Of a stretch of DNA of 64,000 nt, positions 34,244-43,188 are shown piece by piece. The notes below the pieces were generated by a model. That model worked only from the letters and a program-made list of their open reading frames with translations, did not search any database and had not been told where the DNA came from. Within the stretch, counting starts at the first letter, position 1. Each line of letters starts with the position of its first letter. Where the stretch lies: NCBI GenBank assembly GCA_041396125.1, contig JAWKZG010000005.1:124001-188000 (forward strand), written 5' to 3'. The translations under genes and the position numbers were made by a program. Source of the stretch: JAWKZG01 sp041396125. GTDB lineage: Bacteria; Pseudomonadota; Gammaproteobacteria; Competibacterales; Competibacteraceae.

Positions 34244-34962
34244 AGCGCGCACTGCTGCTGCCCATCAGCGATTATCTGGCCGCGCTTGATCGGTTTCCTG
34301 CCGGCCTGGGCCTGCTGGATATTACATTAATGGGACTCGGCCTGTTGTTCAGCTGGCATATTTATGTCCCTCTGCATGAATTGCTGCATGCGCTGGGTTG
34401 CCTGCTGGGCGGCGGCACAGTTACCGTGCTGGAAATCGCACCACAGTATGGTGCGGCCTGGTTGCAGCAATGGTTCCCGTTCGTTCAGGTCGGTTCCGAG
34501 TACGCGGGCCGGTTAAGCGGTTTCGATACCGGCGGCAGTGATGCCGTCTATCTGCTAACCGTTTTTATGCCTTTTGTCCTGACCATCATCATCGGCGTAC
34601 CCTTGCTGCGACTGGCCGGTGGTAATCGCTTCAGTCGTGCGCTTGGCATCAGGGCCGCGCTGCCGGTGGCCTACGCCGGCTTTATTTCACTGCCGGGCGA
34701 CTGCTACGAAATGGGCTCGATTCTGGTCTCGCACTGGGCCAGCGTTTGGGGTAGCCCGTATCCTCCCGAACGCTGGCGTTCTGACGATCTGCCATTGTTG
34801 CTGCAGCAACTGTTCGGCAGCGGCGATGGTAATGTTCAGGATGCGTTTATTATCCTGCTCGCCTTTACTGTCGGCGTACTCATCGCGTATGCCATTTACT
34901 GGCTGGGAGCGGCACTGGCACAACGGTATGCCCGGTCAAGCAGCACTATTGCAACTCACTGA
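34240..34962 (+). CDS. Membrane protein with HELLH motif (possible intramembrane metalloprotease), unrecognised family
   Basis: A 240-residue membrane protein with four or more hydrophobic segments (about 22-42, 104-125, 140-155, 205-228). The string VPLHELLHALGC (about 44-55) contains HExxH, the zinc-binding motif of metallopeptidases, placed at the end of a transmembrane helix as in site-2 proteases (M50). A later acidic residue (GDCYEMGS) could be the third ligand. The start is a TTG overlapping the HIT stop (TTGA). It is followed by NfeD and slipin genes, partners often linked to membrane proteolysis. The protease function is inference. Confidence 0.55.
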   Translation: MKRALLLPISDYLAALDRFPAGLGLLDITLMGLGLLFSWHIYVPLHELLHALGCLLGGGTVTVLEIAPQYGAAWLQQWFPFVQVGSEYAGRLSGFDTGGSDAVYLLTVFMPFVLTIIIGVPLLRLAGGNRFSRALGIRAALPVAYAGFISLPGDCYEMGSILVSHWASVWGSPYPPERWRSDDLPLLLQQLFGSGDGNVQDAFIILLAFTVGVLIAYAIYWLGAALAQRYARSSSTIATH

Positions 34963-34997
34963 GGTCAAAAATAATAGTTGAGTTGCAGGATACAGGC

Positions 34998-36470
34998 ATG
35001 CTGCGAACACTAGCGTTATTGGTACTACTGCTGGCATTAAGTCCGGCCCACGCCGCCAGTTCAGTGTTACTGCTGGAACTGGACGGCGTGATCGGGCCAG
35101 CCAGCAAAGATTTTGTACTGCGCGGACTGGCAACCGCACAGGCGCGCAACGCTGGGCTGGTAATTCTGCGTATGAATACGCCGGGCGGGCTGGATGATTC
35201 CATGCGCGATATTATCCAGGCTATTCTGGCGTCGCCAATTCCGGTGGCAAGCTACGTCGCACCCAGCGGAGCACGGGCCGCCAGCGCCGGCACCTATATC
35301 CTTTATGCCAGTCATATTGCAGCTATGGCACCGGCAACCAATCTGGGGGCTGCCACACCGGTGCAGATCGGCAGCGGTTTCCCTGGCGGCCCAGATGAGC
35401 AAACCCGTGAACAAGCTGAAAAACCAGCGACCACACCTGCCCCAGCAAACGGTCAGGCTCAAAACGAGCATTCGAGCCAGAATTCGGATCAGCCAGTAGT
35501 ACAGCCCGATGATGCCCGCCCAGACGGGTCTCCAGATGATTCTATTGATAAACCACTATCAGGCAGTGCGATGGAACGCAAAATCACCAATGATGCCCGT
35601 GCCTATATCCGTGCGCTGGCGCAGTTGCGCGGTCGCAATGTGGAATGGGCGGAACGGGCGGTGGTACAAGCTGCCAGCCTGAGCGCGCAGGATGCACTGG
35701 CGCAAAATGTTATCGATCTGGTGGCCGTCAATGTAGCGGATTTACTAGCTCAGATTGAGGGTCGAACGGTACAGGTTGCAGGTACAGATCGTATGCTGAG
35801 TCTGGACAACCCCGTCATCGAAACCCTGCAGCCGGACTGGCGCAATCAGTTGCTCGCTATCATCACCCACCCGCAAGTGGCGTATATTCTCATGTTGCTC
35901 GGCATCTACGGCCTGTTTTTCGAGTTATCCAATCCCGGTGCCCTGATTCCCGGTGTACTGGGCGGCATTTGTTTGGTGCTGGCTTTGTTTGCCTTCCAGG
36001 TGTTACCGGTAAATTACGCCGGACTGGCGCTGATCATTCTGGGCTTTGGTTTTATGGTTGCAGAGGCTTTTGTGCCCAGTTTCGGCATCCTGGGACTGGG
36101 TGGCGTGGTCGCGTTTATTACCGGCTCGGTGATTTTATGGGACGATCAAAGCGGCGCGTTCGATGTCCCTCTGGTGCTGATTATCGGCTTTGCACTGGCC
36201 AGCGCAGTCGTGTTTATCGGACTGGGGACGCTGGCCTGGCGCAGCAACAGACACCCGCCCGTCAGTGGCGATGCGGCCCTGCTCGGCACCACCGCCACCG
36301 TCCTGGACACCATCCCCGCACACAGCACCGGTTGGGTGCGACTGCACGGCGAATCCTGGCGTGCCTGGACCGCACACGAACAAACGCTGACAGCAGGCGA
36401 AACCGTGCGAATTCGCGCCCGCGAAGGCCTGTTACTAACCGTAGCACCGGAGGATACTCATGTTACTTAA
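34998..36470 (+). CDS. NfeD-like membrane serine protease (ClpP class)
   Basis: A 490-residue protein. ATG 34998 follows GCAGGA and begins a signal peptide (LRTLALLVLLLALSPAHA). The N-terminal ClpP/SppA-like domain has LLELDGVIGPASKDFVLRGL, RMNTPGGLDDSMRDI, and PSGARAASAGTYILYA with the probable catalytic serine, then a low-complexity Glu/Gln/Pro insertion (about 130-190). Four or five C-terminal transmembrane helices (about 290-420) precede an OB-fold NfeD domain (LLGTTATVLDTIPAHSTGWVRLHGESW). Long NfeD proteases cleave stomatin partners. The gene overlaps the slipin gene by 11 bases, the conserved NfeD-stomatin pairing. Confidence 0.88.
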   Translation: MLRTLALLVLLLALSPAHAASSVLLLELDGVIGPASKDFVLRGLATAQARNAGLVILRMNTPGGLDDSMRDIIQAILASPIPVASYVAPSGARAASAGTYILYASHIAAMAPATNLGAATPVQIGSGFPGGPDEQTREQAEKPATTPAPANGQAQNEHSSQNSDQPVVQPDDARPDGSPDDSIDKPLSGSAMERKITNDARAYIRALAQLRGRNVEWAERAVVQAASLSAQDALAQNVIDLVAVNVADLLAQIEGRTVQVAGTDRMLSLDNPVIETLQPDWRNQLLAIITHPQVAYILMLLGIYGLFFELSNPGALIPGVLGGICLVLALFAFQVLPVNYAGLALIILGFGFMVAEAFVPSFGILGLGGVVAFITGSVILWDDQSGAFDVPLVLIIGFALASAVVFIGLGTLAWRSNRHPPVSGDAALLGTTATVLDTIPAHSTGWVRLHGESWRAWTAHEQTLTAGETVRIRAREGLLLTVAPEDTHVT

Positions 36471-37224
36471 TGTTTTGCTGATCGCGCTGGCGATACTGCT
36501 CGCCTTACTGTTTACATCGCTTAAAATTCTGCGCGAATATGAACGTGGCGTGGTGTTCTTTTTGGGGAAATTCCAGTCTGTGAAAGGGCCTGGCCTGATT
36601 ATTATTGTGCCGGTCATTCAGCAGTACGTGCGGGTCGATCTGCGCACCGTGGTCATGGATGTGCCCAGTCAGGATGTCATCTCACGCGATAATGTCTCGG
36701 TCAAGGTCAATGCAGTCTTGTATTTCCGGGTAGTAGATCCGGAAAAAGCCATCATCCAGGTTGCGAACTATCTCGAAGCGACCAGCCAGTTGGCGCAAAC
36801 CACGCTGCGCTCGGTGTTGGGTCAGCATGAACTGGATGAAATGCTGGCAGAGCGTGAAAAACTGAATCGTGATATTCAGGACATCGTGGACAGTCAGACC
36901 GATGCCTGGGGTATCAAAGTTGCTAATGTTGAAATCAAGCACATCGATCTCGATGAGAGCATGATCCGTGCAATTGCCCGTCAGGCCGAGGCCGAACGCT
37001 GGCGGCGCGCCAAAATCATCAATGCCGAGGGAGAATTCCAGGCTGCCGAAAAACTCCTGCATGCCTCGCAAATCATCTCCAAAAACCCGCAAGCATTGCA
37101 ATTACGCTATCTGCAAACCTTGAATGATATCGCCGCAACCAATAATTCCACTATTGTCTTCCCCCTGCCGATGGATCTGCTCAAGCCTTTAATGCAGGAA
37201 AAACAGCAAGAAACCACACCGTAA
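36460..37224 (+). CDS. Slipin / stomatin-like SPFH protein
   Basis: A 254-residue membrane scaffold protein: an N-terminal hydrophobic hairpin (about 3-22), then an SPFH/band-7 domain (REYERGVVFFLGKFQSVKGPGLIIIVPVIQQ, VDLRTVVMDVPSQDVISRDNVSVKVNAVLYFRV) and a C-terminal helical coiled region (RRAKIINAEGEFQAAEKLLHAS). It forms oligomers in the membrane and is the expected substrate and partner of the NfeD protease encoded just upstream with an 11-base overlap. It ends in a short polar tail (MQEKQQETTP). Confidence 0.92.
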   Translation: MLLNVLLIALAILLALLFTSLKILREYERGVVFFLGKFQSVKGPGLIIIVPVIQQYVRVDLRTVVMDVPSQDVISRDNVSVKVNAVLYFRVVDPEKAIIQVANYLEATSQLAQTTLRSVLGQHELDEMLAEREKLNRDIQDIVDSQTDAWGIKVANVEIKHIDLDESMIRAIARQAEAERWRRAKIINAEGEFQAAEKLLHASQIISKNPQALQLRYLQTLNDIAATNNSTIVFPLPMDLLKPLMQEKQQETTP

Positions 37225-37431
37225 CCCCTATCTGCTGCTATCGTCGGCAGCTGACAGAACACATATACCCTGTGTGAGACAGCAATCATTAATATGCTTG
37301 AACAATCGTAAATTTTAATACATTCAGCACAGATTCATCTTTACAGTAGTAAATTAGCTAGTATTATTAACACAACGATCTTTTTGCTTTTTTGATACGC
37401 ACCCGGCTGATTATTTTAGAGCACTCTAAAA
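37225..37431. other. Gap after the slipin gene, no gene recognised
   Basis: Contains a GCTGC/GCAGC hairpin at about 37232-37249 shortly after the slipin stop, without a T run, and then AT-rich sequence ending in a TTTTAGAGCACTCTAAAA-like palindrome just before the small ORF at 37432. No coding frame of interest. Confidence 0.3.
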
Positions 37432-37557
37432 ATGAATAAGATATTGCTGTTTATCACCTGTTTATTCGCTTTATGGGCTACCTACAGCCTGTCCGAGAAT
37501 GCGCCGCGTAGCGCGCTGGGCTTAGGCGCTGCGTATCACGTCAGCAACACGTATTAG
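37432..37557 (+). CDS. Possible 41-residue exported or membrane peptide
   Basis: An ATG frame encoding MNKILLFITCLFALWATYSL followed by a short polar tail ending SNTY. The first 20 residues look like a signal peptide or single transmembrane helix. No ribosome binding site is evident, and an 18-base palindrome overlaps the region just before the ATG. It may be a small membrane protein or chance. Confidence 0.35.
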   Translation: MNKILLFITCLFALWATYSLSENAPRSALGLGAAYHVSNTY

Positions 37558-37707
37558 AAATCCCCCCAGATACAAGTTCCTGCTCTTGTAGCTAAACAGG
37601 CCATTCTGGCCTGGCGCTTCAGACAGGCCGCTGCTATAGGGTAAAGGTTGTGTCTATTGCGAAGCGAGTGGCCGTTAAGCACATCTTGTTCAGGAAATAG
37701 CGCAGTG

Positions 37708-38205
37708 ATGCAGGGTTTCTACACCGCTATCGGCCAGCCGCTGACAGAACCCGAAGTAGCGCAGTTGCTGCAAGAATTATTTCCGATTGCCAGAATAGTC
37801 ACACTCGACACGTTAATAGCCGGGGATGCGCTTCCTGCCGGTATGCGGTGGCAGGATATTGCCGATATGGTCTACAGCGTCCATCGGCCAACCGGTGAAT
37901 TTCCCACCCTGATCGATTTTTGTCTGTTCCCAGGAGCAGATTCCGAGTATTCCACGATAGCTGTCAGTGTTGCCCGCTATGTGTCTGATCACCTGGGCTG
38001 TCCGACACTTTGCGATGGTACGGGTATCGGTGACACCGCAGCGCCGTATTGGAGCGTGCTTTGCACACAAGGCAGGCTGTTTCTGGCGGATGATGCAGAT
38101 ACCGATTTCGCGGATGGTGCTGGCGGGCCGGTCAGAATCGTGCGCGAGATTAACCCGCCATGTTATCCCCTGGATGCCCAGGGAAATCTGCTCATAGCCT
38201 GCTAG
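37708..38205 (+). CDS. Conserved-looking protein of unknown function
   Basis: The frame runs from 37648, but ATG 37708 with AGGAAA about ten bases upstream is the likelier start, giving 165 residues. No domain is recognised. The sequence looks globular and cytoplasmic: an acidic-rich protein with IGQPLTEPEVAQLLQELFPIARIVTLD, PTLIDFCLFPGADSE, PYWSVLCTQGRLFLADD, and several Cys residues. It lies alone between the slipin operon and the convergent deacetylase gene. Confidence 0.55.
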   Translation: MQGFYTAIGQPLTEPEVAQLLQELFPIARIVTLDTLIAGDALPAGMRWQDIADMVYSVHRPTGEFPTLIDFCLFPGADSEYSTIAVSVARYVSDHLGCPTLCDGTGIGDTAAPYWSVLCTQGRLFLADDADTDFADGAGGPVRIVREINPPCYPLDAQGNLLIAC

Positions 38206-38255
38206 GCCGTCGTCCGAACTGCTGAGGCAAAATCGGCAACTCGGAGCAGGCCGGT

Positions 38256-39323
38256 CTAACCCAGATGCGCCAGTAACGCGGCAGCGCGCTGAATATACTC
38301 GGCCTGATGCGGCTGCAAATCCTGTCCACCAATAGCCTGATGATAGGCCAGCAGCGGATCATCGCAAGGCGTTTTGATAGCGGACAGTTCTTCCAGTACC
38401 GCCAGTCCGCAAAACGGCACATACGGTGCGGAATAACCACCTTCATGCGCCAGTACCAGTTTGCCCGCACAAAGCTCAGCGGTCGCCTGCATCAGCTGCC
38501 GTGTCAAGCATCGATAGGTGTCGCTATGGCACATCATGCGCGCCAGCGGATCGACCACACTGCCATCAAAGCCACTGGCGACAAACACCAGTTGTGGTTC
38601 AAACCGTTGCAATGCGGGGATCACGATCTGCTCGAACGTAGCGCAATAGGCACCATGGCCGCTCCCTGCCGGTAACGGAATATTGATGTTATACCCCTTG
38701 CCTGCGCCAGCGCCATTGTCCTCTAACGCGCCGGAATGCAGAGGATACAAGCGGTCCTGATGAATGGAAATCGTCAGCACCGTGGGGTCGTCATAGAAAA
38801 TAGCTTCGGTGCCGTTGCCGTGATGTACATCCCAGTCCACCACTGCAATCCTGTCCAGCCCGTACTGCGCCTGCAACTGTTTAATTGCGATTGCAATATT
38901 GGCGAACAGACAAAACCCTTTGCCTTCGTCCGGCTCGGCATGATGCCCCGGCGGGCGCACCAGCGCATAGGCATTATCCAGCTCACCCCGCCAGACCTGC
39001 TCTGCAGCCTGAACCACGCCACCGGCCGAGAGTGCTGCGATGTCATAACCGCGTGCGCCAAATGGTGCATCAGTGCCGCCATTGCCATGTCCGGCGCGGG
39101 ATTGCTGCTGGATAGATTGTAAATAACGTTCCGTGTGTACCCGCAGGATTTGCTGCTCGCTGGCATAGCCTGGATTGATCCGATTCAGCTTATCGCTTAA
39201 TCCGGTCACATCCAGCAGGTTTTTTAAACGTCGTTTGGTTTCCGGTTGCTCAATATGACGATCAGGCTGCACCCACTCACTGGGCGGCAATTCCAGCGCC
39301 GCGCTGCCGGTATCGTGCCACAT
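38256..39323 (-). CDS. Histone-deacetylase-family hydrolase (class II/AcuC-like)
   Basis: Zinc-dependent amidohydrolase, in bacteria acting on acetylated polyamines, acetoin-related or small acyl-amide substrates. The frame has VRPPGHHAEPDEGKGFCLFANIAIAI (about 122-147), VVDWDVHHGNGTEAIFYDD (Asp and His zinc ligands), SIHQDRLYPLHSG and VFVASGFDGSVVDPLARM (second Asp ligand). The ATG at 39323 lies within the family's usual N-terminus: in-frame sequence TGLVWHEYYMWHDTG extends upstream to a 15-bp repeat tract, where the frame is lost. The real start is probably at 39421, about 33 codons earlier, if one missing A is restored. Confidence 0.85.
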   Translation of the reverse strand: MWHDTGSAALELPPSEWVQPDRHIEQPETKRRLKNLLDVTGLSDKLNRINPGYASEQQILRVHTERYLQSIQQQSRAGHGNGGTDAPFGARGYDIAALSAGGVVQAAEQVWRGELDNAYALVRPPGHHAEPDEGKGFCLFANIAIAIKQLQAQYGLDRIAVVDWDVHHGNGTEAIFYDDPTVLTISIHQDRLYPLHSGALEDNGAGAGKGYNINIPLPAGSGHGAYCATFEQIVIPALQRFEPQLVFVASGFDGSVVDPLARMMCHSDTYRCLTRQLMQATAELCAGKLVLAHEGGYSAPYVPFCGLAVLEELSAIKTPCDDPLLAYHQAIGGQDLQPHQAEYIQRAAALLAHLG

Positions 39324-39341
39324 ATAGTATTCATGCCAGAC

Positions 39342-39401
39342 CAGACCGGTTTTATTGAACCCGGTTTTATTGAACCCGGTTTAGTGGACCCGGTTTTAGT
39401 C
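39342..39401. repeat. 15-bp minisatellite at the 5' end of the deacetylase gene
   Basis: On the minus strand the unit ACCGGGTTCAATAAA occurs twice, preceded by a 14-base variant and followed by a partial copy. In the deacetylase frame each unit reads TGFNK. The first unit has AAA where the others have AAAA, so the ATG at 39421 (MTANTESTKTG) is one base out of frame with the downstream gene. The same DNA in the other frame reads as STKPG-SIKPG-SIKP. Confidence 0.7.
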
Positions 39402-39436
39402 GATTCCGTGTTAGCCGTCACAGTGATCTCTCCCGC

Positions 39437-40074
39437 CTAGCTTATCCGGTACACATCCACCCGCGCCAGATGACCTTGCTCGGCGGGGTCAAAAGGAAAC
39501 ACTTCGAACGCCGGCGTTTGAGCAATACGGCTGATGGCACCCTCGTCGCTCAGTGTATCCAGCATGGCACCATAACCACTGGTTGTGCGGGCATGATCGG
39601 TCAAGGCCAGGATCAGATAACCGCCGGGCCGGGTCACCGCACCAGCTCCCGGTAGCCGTGCGCTGGCGCATGACCGGTCGTGAAAGCACCAAACGTATAA
39701 ACGGCATCGAAGCTGTCATCTTCAAAGTGCAAGCGCTGGCCCAGATCCATCCGGCGTAATTCGCTGTAAACCTGACGCACTCGCGCCACGGCCAGCATAT
39801 CGTCGGATAAATCGATACCGGTGATAGCCTCATAGCCCAGCAGGGCCAGAAATTCACCGATACGTCCGGTGCCCACACCGGCATCCAGAATACGGGATTT
39901 GGTGTCAGACACATACTGCGCGACCAGCGCCGGGGCCAGTGAGAAATACGCATAACCGGCTGCCGCCAGATCGGTATCGTAACTGTTAGCCCAGTCCCGG
40001 TAAGCCTGTTGCAAAGCTTGCTGATCATGGCCGCTTTGATAGACGCGATCCAGTTTGTCTTTGAATGCACTCAT
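39437..40074 (-). pseudogene. Class I SAM-dependent methyltransferase, one frameshift
   Basis: Starts at ATG 40074 behind GGGGAG (MSAFKDKLDRVYQSGHDQQ). It shows the SAM motif ILDAGVGTGRIGEFLALLGY (about 75), GIDLSDDMLAVARVRQVY and FDAVYTFGAFTTGHAPAHGYRELVR, then a stop. The family continuation VTRPGGYLILALTDH lies one frame over, beginning near 39637, and ends at 39437. Restoring one G in the GCGGTG run would give a single protein of about 212 residues. It is convergent with nothing and ends 16 bases before the deacetylase upstream region. The methyl acceptor is unknown. Confidence 0.7.
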
Positions 40075-40153
40075 TGCCGCTCCCCAATTGGTATCAGAAT
40101 ACTCTTTAGTATAGCCCGATGGCACTCCTGTGCCCGGCAGCTGTCGTATGGGT

Positions 40154-40519
40154 ATGAATGCTTATCCATCAGCTTTTATGATTGCTTTGTCATTGAGCGC
40201 TACGCTGGGTCTCACGCTGCTCGTAACGTCTGAGTTGCAGGCCGACCCTTTGGCCCGCCAGCAGCAGCTGTCACGTCGACTGCAGGAGCAGCAGTTTGAT
40301 CTGAAACTGCCGCAAACCCAGCGCCTGCCACCAGCCTTGCGTCAACCGCAGCAAACCCGGGCTTTAGATAACCGTCTACAGCGCCAAAACAATGCACAGC
40401 GGGATTTGCACGAGCAGCAGCGACGCGAGCTGTTGCACAAACCGCCACCATCCGCACCACAACAGAAGCGCGAACGCGAAGCGCAGGCGCTGGATTTCAA
40501 ACTCAATAATAGTCGCTAA
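40154..40519 (+). CDS. Small exported Gln/Arg-rich protein
   Basis: About 121 residues from ATG 40154 (ATG 40148 is possible). An N-terminal signal sequence (AFMIALSLSATLGLTLLVTSELQA) is followed by a very polar, glutamine- and arginine-rich chain (RQQQLSRRLQEQQFDLKLPQ, RLQRQNNAQRDLHEQQRREL) that is likely helical and periplasmic. No family is recognised. It converges with dsbD and overlaps its end by four bases. Confidence 0.6.
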   Translation: MNAYPSAFMIALSLSATLGLTLLVTSELQADPLARQQQLSRRLQEQQFDLKLPQTQRLPPALRQPQQTRALDNRLQRQNNAQRDLHEQQRRELLHKPPPSAPQQKREREAQALDFKLNNSR

Positions 40520-43188
40520 CGCTGCGACACACGCTGTTCGGCAACCTGCAATACCTGGCCAACATGGGCACTGAACTGCTCGGCAGGCATGAAACCAACC
40601 ACCCGGTATGCCGATCGCTCCACACCGTCACTGCCAAAAAACAGGATCGCGGGCGGCCCAACCAGCCGAAATCGCTTGAGCAAAGCCTGATCGGCCTCGT
40701 CATTGGCGGTTACATCAGCCTGTAACAAAATGGCGTTGTTGAGCTGCGCCTGCACGGCAGGATCACTGAAGGTGTACTTTTCCATTTCTTTGCAGGACAC
40801 ACACCAGTCGGCGTAAAAATCCAGCATCACCGGTCGGCCCCCCGCCTGGGCAATAACCCGATCCAGATCATCGACCGTTTTAATGGCGCTGAAGGTTAAG
40901 TGTTCCTGCTGCGCTGACGAGCCTGCCGCAAACAGAACCCCGCGCAAAGGTTGCAGGGCATCGCGCCCACCGGCTGCAACACCGACCAGAATCAACACAC
41001 CGTAGACCAGCAAGACCACCCCGAAACCACGGGCCAGGGTAAACCAGCCGGACTTGCCCGTGCCGGCCTGCAGCGCCCCCATATAAACCGCGCAGATAAT
41101 CAGCAGCATCGCCCACAACAGCATGGTCACAGCTTCCGGCAGGATGCGCTCCAGCAGATAAATCGCCACCCCCAGCATCAGCACGCCAAACACCGCTTTG
41201 ATGCGATCCATCCAGACGCCTGCCTTGGGCAGCAATTTACCGGCCGAGGTGCCGATCACTAATAATGGCGCTCCCATACCCAGGCTCATGGCGAACAGCG
41301 CGGTGCCGCCTAATACCGCATCACCGGTACTGCCAATAACCGTCAGTACGCCAATCAGCGGTGGTGCCACGCACGGCCCGACAATCAGCGCTGACAACAG
41401 TCCCATCACGGCGACGCCGGAGTAACCTCCGCCCTGGCGATTACTGAGTTCGGACAATCTGGACTGCCAGCTGGACGGCATCTGCAGTTCATAAAAACCA
41501 AACATCGACAGTGCCAGTAAAACGAACAAACCGGCAAACGTCGTCAGTACCCAGGGATTCTGGAACCACACCTGGATATTCGCGCCCAGCAGCCCTGCCA
41601 GCACCCCGGCCACGGTATACGTCAATGCCATCGCCAGCACATAAACCAGTGACAATAGAAATGCGCGTCGCTGGGTCAGATGCGAGCCCTGGCCGACGAT
41701 AATACTGGACAGGATCGGGATCATCGGAAATACGCACGGCGTGAATGCCAGTAACAGACCAAAGCCGAAAAATGCCGGCAAGGCCCAGAACTGCTGCCTG
41801 ACCAGCAAACCGGCAATACGATCCTGTTCCGCAACAAAAGGAACAGCCGGCGCCGCATAAGCCGGACTGGCTGTCCCAGTATTGGCAGGGTTCGCAGTAC
41901 TCGCAGTATTCGCATTGGGCGCTGCTATTACCTGTCCCGCGATGCCAGCATCGGGCGTCAGCAAGGTCGAGCCCGGCGCTGCAGGTGCGGCATTGCTGAG
42001 CAGGCCGGCAGGCAGACCCGGCAATTGCACCGGCACAAGCTGGGTTTGCGGCGGATAACACACCCCGATATCAGCACACCCCTGGAACCGGATCTGCAAT
42101 TCCATTTCTTTGCTGGTGCCGGTTCGAACCATCGGCATATCGATACTGACTTTATCCCGGTAAATCTCGACTTCGCCGTAAAATTCATCGTGCTGCATGA
42201 TGCCGGTCGGAAAAACCGGCTGCCCCAGTGTCACATCTGCGGTCAGCGACTCGAACTGAAACTGCTTGCGATACATATAACAACAGCTGTCGATAATCCA
42301 GCTGGCACGCAAAGTCTGGGCATCCACAGCGATTACACTGGGAATGAACGCGAACTCCGGCTCTGGCAGCTCGGGCCCTGCCATATTGGCCGTGCTATTG
42401 GCACCACCCTGGGTCAGGTTATCCAGCAGATTCAACGTGCCGGCGCTGAGGCCGGCGGGGGCCGGACTACTGGCAGCGGCAGCGCCTGTAGCGGCTACCG
42501 GGTCTTGCAAGGGTTCAGCGTTACCCGCCAGATCAGCCCGCGGGCCGGCGGCAGACCCGGCCGGTTGCAGCAATCCGGCGGTCGGCTCAGGTGCACCCGC
42601 CAGTTGCAGGCCGGTCGTTGCAGCCGGTGCCAACAACGCTGTGCTATCAGCGGCGGCGATTACGGTTGGTTCAGATGCAGACAGACGGGGACCGGGCTGA
42701 ATTGTATTCTGCGGCGGCAGGGTCAGTGTTACGCTTATGTTTTGCGGTGGATAACAGACGCCCAGATCGGCGCAACCTTGCGAAACCGTAACTAACTCCA
42801 GCTCACCAGCCGCGCCGGATTCACGCTGAACCGGAATCTCAACGGCAACCTCATGGCGATAAATTTCCATTTCGCCGAAGAACTCATCATCCTTGATTTT
42901 CCCGGCAGGAAAGCGTGGTTCACCCAGCGCAATGCCTGCTGTGGCGGATTCGAACCTGAATCGCTCCCGATACATATAATAGCCGTCAGCAATTGCCCAA
43001 CGAGCTACCAGCATGTTGGGATCATCTGCCTGCACAACGGCCTGCAGTGCGAAAGCCTGCTCCGCCCGCAGCAGTTCATCCGCATCCAGAGCCAGGCCGG
43101 TCCGCGCCCACAATCCGCTGCTTACCAGAATGATAAACAGCCCTATCCGCCACTTTGAAACTTGCATGAATGTCGCCCGTGTAGTCAT
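40516..43188 (-). CDS. dsbD: Thiol:disulfide interchange protein DsbD with duplicated N-terminal domain
   Basis: DsbD carries electrons from cytoplasmic thioredoxin to the periplasm for disulfide isomerisation and cytochrome c maturation. At 890 residues it is about 300 longer than usual. After a signal peptide (about 12-35) there are two DsbC-like alpha domains: residues about 44-158 with C139/C145 in CADLGVCYPP, and about 278-390 with C371/C377 in CADIGVCYPP, joined by an Ala/Pro-rich linker. The membrane domain follows (about 465-740; TPCVFPMIP C485, GPCVAPP C606) and then the thioredoxin domain with DFYADWCVSCKEME (C796/C799). The second alpha domain has an extra CC pair (302-303). Confidence 0.93.
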   Translation of the reverse strand: MTTRATFMQVSKWRIGLFIILVSSGLWARTGLALDADELLRAEQAFALQAVVQADDPNMLVARWAIADGYYMYRERFRFESATAGIALGEPRFPAGKIKDDEFFGEMEIYRHEVAVEIPVQRESGAAGELELVTVSQGCADLGVCYPPQNISVTLTLPPQNTIQPGPRLSASEPTVIAAADSTALLAPAATTGLQLAGAPEPTAGLLQPAGSAAGPRADLAGNAEPLQDPVAATGAAAASSPAPAGLSAGTLNLLDNLTQGGANSTANMAGPELPEPEFAFIPSVIAVDAQTLRASWIIDSCCYMYRKQFQFESLTADVTLGQPVFPTGIMQHDEFYGEVEIYRDKVSIDMPMVRTGTSKEMELQIRFQGCADIGVCYPPQTQLVPVQLPGLPAGLLSNAAPAAPGSTLLTPDAGIAGQVIAAPNANTASTANPANTGTASPAYAAPAVPFVAEQDRIAGLLVRQQFWALPAFFGFGLLLAFTPCVFPMIPILSSIIVGQGSHLTQRRAFLLSLVYVLAMALTYTVAGVLAGLLGANIQVWFQNPWVLTTFAGLFVLLALSMFGFYELQMPSSWQSRLSELSNRQGGGYSGVAVMGLLSALIVGPCVAPPLIGVLTVIGSTGDAVLGGTALFAMSLGMGAPLLVIGTSAGKLLPKAGVWMDRIKAVFGVLMLGVAIYLLERILPEAVTMLLWAMLLIICAVYMGALQAGTGKSGWFTLARGFGVVLLVYGVLILVGVAAGGRDALQPLRGVLFAAGSSAQQEHLTFSAIKTVDDLDRVIAQAGGRPVMLDFYADWCVSCKEMEKYTFSDPAVQAQLNNAILLQADVTANDEADQALLKRFRLVGPPAILFFGSDGVERSAYRVVGFMPAEQFSAHVGQVLQVAEQRVSQR

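Noticed and set aside
39342..39401. 15-bp repeats as a CRISPR-like array
   Set aside because: Repeats are contiguous and too short, without spacers.
39224..39421. 65-residue ORF with STKPG repeats as a separate peptide
   Set aside because: Better explained as the out-of-frame N-terminus of the deacetylase gene.
42025..42795. 256-residue plus-strand ORF opposite dsbD
   Set aside because: Lies wholly inside dsbD and encodes low-complexity sequence.
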